A stretch of DNA of 64,000 bases. It comes from Bimastos eiseni. Taxonomy: Eukaryota > Annelida > Clitellata > Crassiclitellata > Lumbricidae. Below are positions 39,465 through 51,299 of this stretch, piece by piece. Made by a program: the position numbers and the translations under genes. The first letter of the stretch is position 1. The number at the start of each line of letters is the position of its first letter. The stretch is taken from assembly GCA_959347315.1 (NCBI GenBank), contig OY365817.1, forward strand, positions 28,504,447-28,568,446, in the 5' to 3' direction. A model generated the notes under the pieces. That model searched no databases. It had not been told where the DNA came from and was given only the letters and a program-made list of their open reading frames with translations.

Positions 39465-42307
39465 ATGGATTATAGCGATCCCCAGGATCTCAGGGTCGTA
39501 GGTTCGAGTCTTGGTTCCGTCACCTTGTCTACGAAAATGCCATCACGTGACGCTTCTCGTACCCTTCTCGAATATCCTCGGTCCAAGTCACACCCTCTTG
39601 TGATTCTCAACGACTGTCTGTTCTCTCAGAGGGACAAGTCATCGCCAGCCGAGGACAACGGATACTTAACAAACAGGGTCAACTTACCGTCTTCTAGGGA
39701 CAGCCTACCGTATGGTAAGGACAGCCTACCGTCTAGAGAGGACAACTTACCGTCGTCAAAGGACCACTCACGGTCTGCTAAGGACAGCTTATCGCCTGCC
39801 ATGGACAACTTACCGTCTGCTGAGGAGAAATTTCTGTCTACTAAGGACGAAATAGCGTCCATTGAGATCAACCTACCGTGTACTAAGGACAATTTACCGT
39901 CTGCTAAGGACAATTTACCGTCTGCTAAGGACAATTTGCCGTCTGCTAAGGACGACTTTATGGACAGTCTCCCGTCGACAAATGCTGAAATATCGTCACC
40001 TGTGGACAGATTGTCGTCTGCCGTTAAAAACCCACCTAAACTCTCATTTGGTATCAGTACAATCCTATCCGAGGACAATCGTGGGGCAAAACATCGCTCC
40101 GTAGGTCAGCCCCTTCAGGTTGTCGTGGGTCTACAGCCGGGAGGGCTGTTCGCCTCCCACCCTATCTTCGGCTACGTGACCCAGGTGGGAAGGAGCCCCT
40201 CCGGACCTGATCGAGAGCTGACTACAGGGTACCTCAAGTCGACGCTCAGTCCGTCCTTTCTCTCAGGAATTATCAATCTATCTTCGAAACAGAATGGTAA
40301 CATCCCTCCGAATAAACTGTCAGGGCTTGTTGGTCCAGCGATTTTTCCATGGATGCAGGAAAGAAAGGAACGACTGTGTGCGTACATCATTGCTGTTATG
40401 ATTGTTTTATTATTATTATTATTATTTATTATTATTATTATTATTATTATTTAATATTATTATTATTATTATTATTATTATCAACACCCAGCCGCTTCTC
40501 GAGTAAAAAAATAATGAAGATATGCATATGAAGCTTTGAAGTCGAGTGTAAGAACTCAGAAAGGATTATGCGAAGGTCATGAATTTGCATGAAGCAGGAG
40601 GGGAAGATAGGAGATGGTGGTATTGACTCTATCTTATGTTTCGATTGTTCCCTGTCTTATTGACAATACTTATACTTAAAAGAGGTGTTTATAGAACCGC
40701 CCGTCGATGTTCAACGTTAAACGACATCTCATGGCTACCAGAGTCGTTGATATAATTAGATGAACGTTGAACTCCACAAGAATGGAAAAAAGGATAAAGA
40801 TAGATCATATCTACCCTGGATTGATTATCTGAATGAAGAAATAACAGCAGTAGGGCATAAGCAATAAGGTAGAAGTGAACATGACAAATGACCAAGAAAG
40901 CTATGATAATGGAGCCATTTATTCGCATCCACCACCGCCATATGAATGAATTCGACAAGCCTGTATTAAGGAGGAGATCGACTCTAATGATCTTTGTTAA
41001 CACACAGTCTCGTTAAAGCGCTACAAACCGTATTTATATAATGTATGGCATATATTATACATATCAGAATCACGCTTTAAACATCAAAACAATGTCGTGA
41101 TGAAATCTTTAATATCTTCCCTCTTCTGTTTCTTAGCAACGCGTCGAATCGGTCATCCGTATCAGACTCGAACTCCCCCGAAGCGGAAGAAGCCTCGAAC
41201 GTCCTTCACCCGCGTCCAGGTGGTAGAGTTGGAGAAGAGGTTCCAACGTCAGAAGTACCTCGCCTCCGCCGAGCGATCTACTCTCGCAAGAGGGCTAAAG
41301 ATGACGGACGCCCAGGTCAAGACATGGTTCCAGAACCGAAGAACCAAATGGAGGTCGGTGGATGCGGATATAGCCTGATAGCGGATTACGGAAGTTTTGC
41401 GTCCTGTTATAATTTATAGCTAATGATGATACCTAAAAGGGGTGTGTATGGAAATGCTTAACCACTTCACCGTGCAAACGCTCGGATAAATACAGCCTGA
41501 TGGAGAGCCTGTTGGACTGTCGATCGATGTATTCTTAGCTTGGTTGGTTGTTGCAGTTTAACGACACTGTGTGATATCAGTTAAGGTTCATCAGCGTCGC
41601 CCTCCTCCTTGAACAAGGCATTGGACTGGCACTGCTAGACTGCAGGCAGTGGAGGAGTTAAACTGAAACAGGCTAGTTAGTTGGTTGCAGTTTAATGACA
41701 CTGTGTGATAACGAAGCTTATTAGCGTCGCCCTCCTCCTTTATCCAGGCTTGAGACTAGCCCTGCGCGAGATTTTGCACAGGAGGAGTTAATCAATCAGT
41801 TTGCGACAAATATAATTATCTACGCCCTCTTTCTTCATCAAAGCTTGGGACTGGCGCTTCCACAATATAGACACAGTTAATGTAAGGTATTTGATCAATT
41901 CCCATTTACGGACATTACAGTGTCATAAGAAAGATAATTATCGTTGCCCTCCTCCTTTCGTTTTGGACTGGCACTTCTTGTTTTCCTTTCGTAGGCGACA
42001 GACGGCTGAAGAGAGGGAGGCAGAGCGACAGGCAGCCAATCGCTTCATGCTCAGCCTCCAGTCGGAGGTGAGCAAAGGAGCGAGTTACAGCGCTCCAGAT
42101 CCGCTCTGCGTCAACAACGCCTCGCTCTACGCACTGCAGAATCTGCAGCCGTGGATGGACGACTCCTGTAGTCGATCCTCTGCCTCCTCCTCCTCATCCT
42201 CGCCGTCGTCATCCTCATCGTCGGCATCCTCCTCCTCCTCCTCTTCGCGAACTTCGTCCAATCGCTCCACTCTCCAGGATCGACATTCGACCTTAAAGTC
42301 ACCTTGA
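39465..42307 (+). CDS. TLX: TLX-type homeobox transcription factor
   Basis: Exons 39465-40377, 41137-41353 and 41995-42307 (donors gtgcgt and gtcggt, acceptors ttcttag and ttcgtag) join in phase to 480 residues. The protein is a nuclear DNA-binding regulator. Exon 1 carries a seven-residue repeat tract (about 73-165), an EH1 Groucho-binding motif (LSFGISTIL, about 193-201), as in other TLX proteins, and FPWM (294-297), the PBX-type hexapeptide. The homeodomain spans about 321-380. It begins after [11 protein letters not shown] and holds [14 protein letters not shown] and [19 protein letters not shown]. Thr at homeodomain position 47 is the TLX hallmark. The conserved segment after it ([34 protein letters not shown]) matches TLX family structure, and the second junction (KWR/RQT) is where vertebrate TLX genes split. 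A serine-rich tail ends it. An ATG at 39537 has a better context and would remove 24 residues encoded by a SINE-like stretch. Confidence 0.95.
39680..39965 (+). repeat. 21-bp coding minisatellite in TLX exon 1
   Basis: Imperfect 21-bp units encode a seven-residue motif near DNLPSAK. The last three units (39888-39950) are nearly identical; earlier ones drift ([14 protein letters not shown]). The frame is kept throughout. Confidence 0.9.
40405..40482. repeat. (TTA)n microsatellite in TLX intron 1
   Basis: Two blocks of ttattatta just after the exon 1 donor. Confidence 0.95.
40955..41025 (+). repeat. Short interspersed element, body A, diverged
   Basis: caagcctgtattaaggagga, gatctttgttaacacacag, then ctcgttaaagcgc. 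It lies in TLX intron 1. Confidence 0.65.
41545..41660 (-). repeat. Short interspersed element, body A
   Basis: First of four in TLX intron 2: gttgcagtttaacgacactg through cattggactggcactgctag to gcagtggaggagtt. Confidence 0.92.
41680..41792 (-). repeat. Short interspersed element, body A
   Basis: Second of four: gttgcagtttaatgacactg, cgccctcctcctttatccag, then acaggaggagtt. Confidence 0.92.
41800..41985 (-). repeat. Two degenerate body-A elements before TLX exon 3
   Basis: Third and fourth copies, at 41800-41870 (ctacgccctctttcttcatc, gcttgggactggcgc) and 41912-41982 (cgttgccctcctcctttcg, ttttggactggcacttc). The last one ends within 15 bases of the exon 3 acceptor. Confidence 0.7.
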
Positions 42308-42595
42308 CCTTGACGTCCCCTTGACCGTGATCGAACAATGCCCTTGGCGTCACATAGACCGTGGCGAAACTTTGATCGTGAAATCATCATGACCGTGACG
42401 TCACCTTAACCTTGATATTGCATAGACCTTGACATCACTTTGTCCTCGATACTGCCTTGACCTTGACCTTGACATAATCTTGACCTGAACGTCATTTCAA
42501 TCATGACCGCGCGTTGCTCTTGGCTTCACCTTGACGCTAGTGGTACTTTGACCTTGACATGGCCTTGATCTTGACGTCACCTGACCTTGCCGTGA
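42296..42595 (+). repeat. TGACCT/TGACGTCA degenerate array over the TLX stop codon
   Basis: More than 20 imperfect units of about 11-13 bp (ccttgaccttgacgtcacct type). The TLX stop TGA (42305-42307) lies in the first clear unit. Two exact TGACGTCA palindromes occur (42396-42403 and 42572-42579), with many TGACCTTGA half-sites. Confidence 0.85.
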
Positions 42596-42599
42596 TCTT

Positions 42600-43590
42600 C
42601 AGCAGTGATTGTGCTTCCTTGGAGGGCGAGGACAGACAGCTTTTCAACCCCCTCGAGTGCTTCATGAAGTGAAATGCGACACCTAGTGTGGTCTGCGTGC
42701 ATAGGGGTATACGCGTGCATAGGGTATGATACACTACCCCATGTTCATAAAAACAGTCGATGTGGTAACGGGCAGTGAAATGCACCGGACGCTACTCATT
42801 CATTAAGCGCCACTATGTAACGACGAAGTGCCAATAGATGGAGCTGAACGATTGAGAGCGAATTGAATGACATTGCAATGGTCATTGTCATTATCAATCG
42901 CAATTAATCGAATTGTTGAGTTGGGCAAAGAACGTTGGAAACGATGCATTGATTAACCCTTTATATGTTTGTGGGGTAATAGTGGACTACCCCGTGTTCG
43001 TAAAAACAAGAATGTGCCTTGAATTTGATCAATTGGTTCTAATGCTAATAATAATAATCTTGATTATCATGATTATTCGCTTTTTTATTCTTTTTGGATT
43101 TTAATCTAACTGGTTCATAACAAGTTCATAACAACAGGAGCTTAATATATGCGACAATGCATTTTCAGTGGAATATAATAATTACATTTACTAGAAGGGA
43201 CAGCGTCGTTAAACAACAAGTAATTGACCAGAAGGGTATTTGCTTAAACACCTTTTATTGTCTGCTTCATAATTCTTATAACTTCGCCGTCGATTCAAAT
43301 TTCGTTGTGACGCTGCAATCGCTAGAAATTAAACAACTCAGAAACAAATGATTATAAAAAAATAGAAGGGTGCTTTTCTGTTACTCAGCGTCGTTAAACA
43401 ATCTGTCAAGCGCGCTTTTTTTATCCAACTATCCATCCATTTTAAATCGTCATACACCACTTTTTAGCTCGATATTTGCTCTATAAGTAAATCAGAACAT
43501 TAAACGCATTTATTGTTACCAACTTCGTCCCTAAAAATGCATGTACATGACACCGAAACTGATTATATTAACCTGAAACGAATGTAATGG
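42600..43590. other. Intergenic 3' of TLX, nothing coding
   Basis: AT-rich. A short near-repeat (actaccccRtgttcRtaaaa) occurs at 42733 and 42989. Confidence 0.5.
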
Positions 43591-43591
43591 A

Positions 43592-43850
43592 ATGTAACAC
43601 TTATATAGCGCCACTCAATTCAGAGGCGCTCACGACCCAATACATTGCTAAAGAGAAAAAGGAAAGTCTTCGAGCGCTTCCTGAAGGCAGCAATAGAGTG
43701 ACAGAGAGCAGATCCTTCCGAAGAGGAAGGGGAGGCTGTTCCATCTGGTGAAGCCCACGTAGACAAAGCTCCTGGATTGGGCCATGGCAGAGTGCATGCG
43801 GGGAACCACCAGAATTTCGCGGGCAGATGAACAAAAGACAAAGAAAACTG
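43592..43850 (-). pseudogene. Reverse transcriptase C-terminus and tail, inverted
   Basis: On the minus strand MAQSRSFVYVGFTRWNSLPL, then a run to SGSARRLSFFSLAMYW, is followed by gagcgcctctgaattgagtg and ggcgctatataag. This is the 'RSFxxxGPxxWNxLP' block and 3' tail of a non-LTR element. The family differs from the one at 30022. Confidence 0.75.
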
Positions 43851-44301
43851 AACTGGTATACTTAAAAAATTTAAATTATGTCAATGGACTCTGCAGTACA
43901 TGTCCTGTATTGAGAGTCTAATGGAATTCATTATGCGTACTCATTATGGCGTAGACTCGCAGTATGCGTGCGCCATAATGCGCGCAATATAATTAGGGTT
44001 AAGTATATGAATATGTATAATAGCCTACTACATAAACATACATAATATACATCAGTGCATACACCTATTTATACTCAGGGGCTCATAGAGGGGGCCAGAG
44101 GGGCAGAATCCCAGAGGTGTGGCGACATTTAAAGGCCCATGAGATGTCGCTAGACACTGGGTGAGCGGCGAGCAGATGAGGAAGCTGTGATAAAACAATT
44201 GTTGTCTTTACACGCCAATGGTCTTATTTACAAGAACGCGTCGTTAAACACTTGTGCACACGTACGCAATTAACGGTCCCTTTATCAGCGGGAGGAATGA
44301 A

Positions 44302-44500
44302 CTGTCTTAGGTAGCGACATCATTTTCTTGGCCTCGGCATACGTCTCATATTTCATGGTCAGTGTACTCATGGAAGGCGACTTGGCTGCTGGGCGCGGGT
44401 GAAGCAGAAATCTCACCAAAATTACTTCCATGGTGGGGTTTGAACCATTGACCTCTCGGTTGAGAGTTCAGCATGTTCACCAGTAGACCACTGTGCAGTA
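44302..44500 (-). repeat. tRNA-derived SINE
   Basis: On the minus strand an A-box-like tggtctactgg (44482-44492) is followed about 40 bases later by a consensus B box ggttcaaaccc (44437-44447). The body cattttcttggcctcggca then follows. Body fragments recur at 23690 and 62275. Confidence 0.75.
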
Positions 44501-44829
44501 ACAGAGCGATAATATTTTAAGGTCAGTGTTGCCTCTAACGTTGAGGAAGTGGCATCAATAAGCAGGCATTCGTAACTGCGCGCATTTAGGACATAATGTC
44601 TCTCTGGGGATTGGGATGATCTGGTCTTCCATCTGATTATGGATTATAGGCGATGGATGGATGGATGAAAGAAGTCGGCTCTGTGGACGAATAATTCTCC
44701 GATTAATTAAATGAATTTGGAAAGACAGAATCCAGGTCTCTGATATTTCCAGAACGGTGTCCAATAATGGAATGCAGTTTATAAGCAATGGACACGATGC
44801 TGGTCATCTTGACATCTATGCAATTAAAG

Positions 44830-44965
44830 GCCTATTATTATTGTTGTTATTATTATTCTTATTATTGTTGTTCCAATAATAATAGTAATAGTAATAATGA
44901 TAATAAAAGTGATAATTATAATAAAAATGATTATTATAATGCTGTTGTTGTTATTGTTGCTGCGG
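44830..44965. repeat. TTA/AAT trinucleotide tract
   Basis: ttattattgttgttatta and aataatgataat blocks. Confidence 0.85.
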
Positions 44966-45619
44966 TAGTGTTTGCGATAGGCGTTTCTATGCATCGTTAT
45001 CGTAATAGTTATCTTCAAATTTTAAACTACAACTTCCTACATGTCTGAACATTTGATATCCTAGGAGCGTTTTAATGATCTAAATAAATCCATTAATAAT
45101 TTACCTTCAAGAACCAGTAAGTAGAAATAACTTATTAGTAAAAAATTAGATATTTTTTGTTGTTATTGAAGCTGGTCAAATAAAAATAAAAATTTCATAA
45201 TTACGGACATCATTAACTTCGCTAATATTCCCTATCTAATTAACAAATTGTCAAAATCTTAATTGCCAATCACTGCTCTCCACGTCTGCGTAATATATTC
45301 GGCTCCTCTTACTCACCTTTATATCGTAAACAACCGGTTTATATATTTCATTTGGATCGGATTAAAGAACAAAAATACAAATCCCTTGACGTAAACACTC
45401 ACTCATTTGTCCACTACGTTGCAATGTCCGTAAAATATGCTCACTTATATATTACGGAAATAACTATAGTACAGTTTTATCACTTCGGATATTGCTAGTG
45501 TTAATGCACTTGGTGCAAACTGGACAGTAAGCTCACATTTCAATCGCCAATTGTTCTGTTCCTTCACCATCATTGCCAATCATTCAGCATCAACTGCCCG
45601 ACGTTACGCTATCTAAAAC

Positions 45620-45695
45620 GGCAGTCCCAAGCCTAAATACAGGAGAAGGGCGACGCAAATGATTTTCGTAATCACATGATGTTGATAAACGGATG
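45620..45695 (+). repeat. Short interspersed element, body A
   Basis: ggcagtcccaagcctaaata, gaagggcgacgcaaatgat, then gatgttgataaacgg. Confidence 0.8.
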
Positions 45696-45954
45696 CTACT
45701 TTAAAATAAATAAGGTTTGTTGCAGACGCCCTTAATGATCGTTAGACGTACTGATTCGCAAGCACGCAATGTTTCGTGCTAAACTAGTCTTACCCTTTAT
45801 TTATACACCTTTGAAAAGCTTTATGGCCGCGCTATATATAAATATTCCGTTTTCCGAGAATGGAGTGAATCTTCACATTTCGAGAGTACGTTAAGACCCT
45901 ATTCAATGCTTCGTGATTTATAGGTCGAGGATATCCAACGGAAGTTTGTAATAA

Positions 45955-46045
45955 TTATGTGTCGTGAGGGTTGGTTAGAGTCAGGTTAGGCGTTGTGAAG
46001 GTCGTTTTGGGTCAGGGTTAAGATTATTGTCGTTTTTAGCCATCT
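45955..46045 (+). repeat. Dispersed repeat shared with 26645
   Basis: ggttggttagagtcaggtta, then gggttaagattattgtcg. Confidence 0.5.
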
Positions 46046-46472
46046 GCGAAAAAATAATGTTTGTATAGGGTGTTGACATGCTCCAGTAATATCGTCAGTT
46101 ATATGAGTCTACACTACTGCAACTAACGTATGCACGGTCTCATATCAGACACAATATAACTGCCAAGAAGTATATGAAGAACTTGTCATACACTGTATCC
46201 CACTAACGATGACAATTTTTGTTTTGGTTAGAAGCGCCTAAAAATAGATATCCTGAGACTGTGCGTATGATGGGTGCTGTAGAGACGCTGGACATTTACT
46301 CTCTTGTAAGAGAGTAGTTTTCAGCGTCTCCTCAGAACCTGTTAGTCTATTTCTATTTCTTCTAACTTAAGTGAAACTAGCAATCTCACTGAATGACGTA
46401 ATATATGACTATATTTATTACGCAGGATTCACCGAATGGAGAGGTGCAGATAAATTCGAAGTGGATGGATAA

Positions 46473-46556
46473 AACCAGGGTTTAACGTCAGCTTATGACA
46501 ACAGAGGCCGTTGTCGTCGACAGAAATTTGCTTGGAATATTACAGCACTTGCAGTT
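46473..46556 (-). repeat. Short interspersed element, body B
   Basis: ccagggtttaacgtcagctt, ggccgttgtcgtcgacaga, then ttgcttggaatattacagca. Confidence 0.88.
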
Positions 46557-47014
46557 TTTTTAATTTTTTTATGATTATGCGCTGAAGACTATTATTTTTA
46601 TGGTTACCATAATTCAAAGTACTGTGGTCAGACATATATAAAGCCTGCGAACAGCCTATTTAAAGGTGTCTATACGGAGCTGACCATATTTTCTGTGATT
46701 ATTGATTTAAACTTCCGGCTTCTTATATTAAAAACACGCATTCTCTATTTTTGATAAAACGACTTTGGGAAATTTACAACAAATGCAAAGGAAGTCGTCA
46801 TCATGACACGACCTTGGATGCAGCAGTAAGACACTCAGAGGTAATTCATTTTGAGATTGAGAATTACCGGAAGGAGAGGAGGGAGAGGGATGATCCAAAG
46901 CTAAACCTATTTATCACCTTCTGCTGTATCTCTTCACAGGTCATTGAATTTTACTAAAAACCGAAAACACTGTCTTATGACGCATAATACCCCATTCACA
47001 AATGCTATCCAAGT

Positions 47015-47214
47015 NNNNNNNNNNNNNNNNNNNNNNNNNNNNNNNNNNNNNNNNNNNNNNNNNNNNNNNNNNNNNNNNNNNNNNNNNNNNNNNNNNNNNN
47101 NNNNNNNNNNNNNNNNNNNNNNNNNNNNNNNNNNNNNNNNNNNNNNNNNNNNNNNNNNNNNNNNNNNNNNNNNNNNNNNNNNNNNNNNNNNNNNNNNNNN
47201 NNNNNNNNNNNNNN
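47015..47214. other. Assembly gap, 200 N
   Basis: Exactly 200 undetermined bases. Frames across it are artefacts. Confidence 0.99.
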
Positions 47215-47393
47215 GTTTATGAACAATGGAAATATGCAGCTTGACATAATTTCATAAAACGCATTATATTTTATATGATACATTGTATCTAGGTGGCATA
47301 ATATTATACGCTTACAGCAGCGGCGAGACAGGAAAGGAACATATGGGTTTGTCCAATCATTTTTCCCGTACGACAAATCAAGTTTTCTAGTAG

Positions 47394-47478
47394 GTAGTTG
47401 CAGTTTAATGACACTGTGATAAAGATCATTGGCGTCGCCTCCATTTTTGTTTTGTCTTGGGACTAGCGCTGATGTTCA
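47394..47478 (-). repeat. Short interspersed element, body A
   Basis: gttgcagtttaatgacactg, ttggcgtcgcctccattttt, then cttgggactagcgctg. Confidence 0.85.
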
Positions 47479-47624
47479 TAAGTATATATAGCATCGCCTG
47501 CCACCGTGAAAAAGGTGTCTTAAGTGAACGCTCCATCTGATTGGTTGGTTGCTATTTAACAACCCTGCGTCAGATCTGTCAATAGTGACAATAAAATAAT
47601 CACTTTAATAGTAATAACACCATG

Positions 47625-47695
47625 TTATGCCAGTCCAAAGCCTGCATAAAGGGGAGGTCGATGACAGTGATCTTTGAAACTAATATTGCCGGTAA
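47625..47695 (+). repeat. Short interspersed element, body A, partial
   Basis: tgccagtccaaagcctgcat, ggtcgatgacagtgatctt. Confidence 0.65.
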
Positions 47696-48540
47696 TATTG
47701 TCAACAGAAAATATAAGTATCTGAAATGAGCAACTATAGATGCGATATCTATATAAACTTAGAATTATCGAATAGCTTCGCATGTGACCCTTACTTCAAA
47801 TACTCTGCCATTGGTTCAAGATTATTATTTCGTGAGGAATTCTTATATATCAGTGCGTGAAGTGGGCTTCGAACGAATTCACGTGTAACCCTGTCGCAAA
47901 ATACTGGTGAAAGTTTTGCCATTGCAATACAGTTTCCGAGTAGGTCTATTGTTAATGATTGCCCTGTTAAACACCTGTTTAACGTTGATGACCGATACAA
48001 TAATTACACAGTTGGACCGAGACAAAACAACATTGCGCCTCCTTTCAAAGCAAAGTGGGCAACTAAGGCATTGGTATATCAGTTTCTATTTCACGAAACT
48101 GAATGACAATAAATATCATTTAGGTCTCGCTCATCCTTCATCCAAGCATAGGGCTGGCGTTGTCTGGCGCTATTATTGTAAATGCAATTTAGTATAAAGT
48201 ACTGAAAAAGTGGTGTGTATAATGAGAAAGCAGCGTTTCATCACGCATTGTAATGACACAGTGTCTTTTAGCAACTATAAACCAACCATTTAATGATGAC
48301 GTCAGAACAAATCAGACGTGTACTCTGTGTAGAGAGAGCATTGAGCCTTTCTGAGTATCGCTTGGGCTGTGAACTTATTATTTCGAGTTCGGCAGCGCAA
48401 GCGAGCAGAAGATTATTTAATGATTATAATCAAATTGTGTGACCTCTATAGACAAGATCGTTACGAATGCGCTGATCATCAACTGACTGTGAATTCAGAC
48501 GAAATCGCAGCCAAAGCCGTAGATGTATACTCTGTGTAGA

Positions 48541-48722
48541 GAAAGACACCTTTTAAACGTGGGCAATCAATCCTATATATATATTTCTAATGTCAAATTA
48601 CTTTAGAACTCCAAACTGCCTGATCTGCGACAGTGCTAGTCCAAAGCCTGGATACAGGAGGAGGACGACGACTATGATCTTTATCATCAAACGCAAAGTA
48701 TCTTTAGACTGCAAACACAACA
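48541..48722 (+). repeat. Short interspersed element, head plus body A
   Basis: Head gacaccttttaaacgtgg with cctatatata, then gtgctagtccaaagcctgga, ggaggacgacgactatgat and tttagactgcaaac. This is a near full-length copy of about 180 bp. Confidence 0.8.
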
Positions 48723-49489
48723 CCGACTAGTCGACTACTTATCAAGCAGCAATCGATGTACAATATTATCAGGCCTATTGTCAGTGAAAGACTCGCTTAA
48801 CATCCCTGTTGCATTAACTTGGCTTGCGTAAAGTTGCTAATGTACGGAGCGTTAAGTTTGTCATGAACGGTTTGTCGGAGTTCTTTAAATTATTTTTCCG
48901 GTATGTTCCTGTCGACCTATATAGAGCTAAAATTGTGCACACATTTCAGACTTGCATGACAATGCAAAGTATCAAATTTCTACGGACGGAACCAAAAAAT
49001 TGACAAAAAGAATGACAAAAATGCAAAAAAAAATAAATATCGTTTCACCACTCGAACGAGTCATCCTTGACGAGCTCCACTCCGGCAACTTTATACATCA
49101 TCACTGACATGTAATCAAAAATCTCTTAAGAAAATGGAACGGTTGCGCCATCAACCAGAGAAAAGATGGTCCAGAAAAGCCCATGTTCTTACTTTAACTT
49201 GTTCAAGTTTGTTTTATGGTAATCTTAGTTACATCTATATTTGCTCATTTTAGATACTTATATTTTCTGTTAACAACGTTTTAAAGGTGTCTGTGAACAG
49301 CGCTCTGTAGCAATCGGTTACCTGGTCCTCCTATATCTGCTGACGAAATTCATTTACCCAAAGGTGCTATATTGCTATGGAGACCATTTATTTAGAGCAA
49401 TTAGCCGCAGGCGTACAGAATCCAGACATCTAGTGAATTATTCTAATCATTATCTTGGTACAGGCCACGCAGATGTAAGTAAGCAGCGA

Positions 49490-49490
<1 letters not shown>
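48723..49490. other. Intergenic, nothing coding
   Basis: AT-rich. An inverted head (gttttaaaggtgtctgtgaa) with agcgctctgtag occurs at 49278. Confidence 0.5.

Positions 49491-49492
<2 letters not shown>

Positions 49493-49521
<29 letters not shown>
49493..49521. repeat. (TA)n microsatellite
   Basis: About 14 TA units. ATTCATTC-like runs follow at 49575-49700. Confidence 0.85.
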
Positions 49522-49744
49522 CGCATATGTAAAATTATCTTGAATGACGTTCATGAGATCGGTAACACGTGGATATCCAATTCATCAATTCATCAACTTA
49601 GTCACGTGTCCGTTCATTCGTTCCATCGGTCATTCCTTAATTCATTAATTCATCAATTCATTCATTAAATCATTCATTTATTCATTCGTTCGTTCCATCC
49701 ATCGATTATCTTCAGCGGACGACCAGAATGTTACTTCTGTTTAT

Positions 49745-49880
49745 ACGTCTGTCTCTGTGCCTGTCTGTCTGTCTCTCTGTCTGTCTCTCTGTCTGTCTCT
49801 CGGTCTGTCTTTCGGTCTGTCGTTCTGTATGTGCCTCTCTTGATCCCTGTCTCTGTCTGTCTCCGTCTTTCTGCGTCTGC
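49745..49880. repeat. CTGT microsatellite
   Basis: ctgtctgtctctctgtctgt units in one block. Confidence 0.9.
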
Positions 49881-50269
49881 CTGAGTCTAACCATACGCGC
49901 ACATACACCCACACAGACATAAACACAAACACACGTGTAATTATGATCGAAATACTCCACAGGCTGACAATCTAGCGTGAAAATCCTTCTAAAGCTGAGT
50001 GCTGGACCTTTATATGCATTGTACACTAGAGTGCGGATATGCAGTTGGCTAATTTAAGAATTTACTTCCTTACTTTATCTCAAACGACCGCTATATAAAT
50101 GCTCTATGTGACTAAAACTTGAATGAAATTATATATATTATATATATATACGTATACATCGGTCATATCTATATATGTGCATGATATCTAAAAGAATATA
50201 TGTATAATTATATCAGAGATGCAGTCACCGAACTAAAACACAATCCGATAAAAATCTGACTTAATGCGT

Positions 50270-50690
50270 CCGAGAAACCAAGAAGTACTTTTTCTCGGCC
50301 AGGCGTCGGAGTCATTGCTCGGTGATTCGGCTCGGTCACTGCCTTCGGTTATGATCATTGTCTGAATGCGCCGCGCATAACAAAACATAGTTCGGTCGAG
50401 CGCGTCTCATCCTTTCTCCGTCTTGCAAGAGTCAGCATCGCCTGCGACGTCGCCGGACGACAGATGTCGCCGCAATTCTGTCTCGCACCGATGACGTAAG
50501 AACCGACGCGTTCTCCGCAATGATATGTCTTTGGATCACGGTTGAAATATCGCAGTTTCTGTAGGAAAACTCGTACAGATCTCGTCTAAATGTCGTTGAG
50601 GTTTCGCATTGGTTGGGACTTGGATGAAGAATGTCGTCTGCTTTTGTTTCGTCTACATTGGCGCCATTTTTCTTGAGAGTACATCGTAAA
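50270..50690. other. CpG-rich block, possible promoter or first exon
   Basis: CpG density is clearly above that of the flanks (cgcgtctcatcctttctccg; gcgacgtcgccggacgacag). It holds a CRE-like tgacgtaag at 50492. No convincing coding exon; the longest ATG frame from 50589 is only about 29 codons. Confidence 0.35.
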
Positions 50691-51299
50691 CGGTGATTGG
50701 ATCGCTTATTACTCTTTTAAAGTCAGTGATTGTCCGATTGATAGTGTGTTTGATTGAGAGCTTCATTATCTGAATGTTTGATTGTTTTATTGATTGCTGA
50801 ACTAATGCAGAGAGCATTGAGAGAATTTTAAAAATCATCTTCGATCAAGCAGATTATCGTCAGTTATTCTTCAATACTTTACAATGCAAATTCCAGCTAT
50901 TCATAACGATACATATAAACCGTACAAACAATAAAATGAAGAATATATATAATAACGTATGAAATGAATAAGTAGCCTGCATCATTTAATCAAAATAGAA
51001 TTAAATAATTAGAATGGCACAAACAAAACGAACAACCCATATACAATATACAGAAAACAATGCGATGAACGCAACAATAAAAACACTTATTAACAGTTCA
51101 CTGAACAATGAAATGATCAGAAAACTATAAACAATTCGTGGTTACAAAAGCCGCGAATCCAACTAAACAACTTCCAGGTCAATAAACTACAACAGGATCA
51201 TAATCCGGCGCTATATAAATGAATGAAGCGCCACACAGCGTCGGAATCGAGTGTAGAGGCGTTTGTCACCAGAGGGCGGAATTAGGTCGTCCAAGCAGC

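Noticed and set aside
39626..40390. Minus-strand frames over TLX exon 1 (repeating DGKLSLA)
   Set aside because: Antisense reading of the coding 21-bp repeat. The sense frame leads into the EH1 motif and homeodomain.
46751..46957. 68-codon frame starting MIKRLWEIYNKCKG
   Set aside because: Short, no recognised domain, and too close to an assembly gap to judge the surrounding exons.
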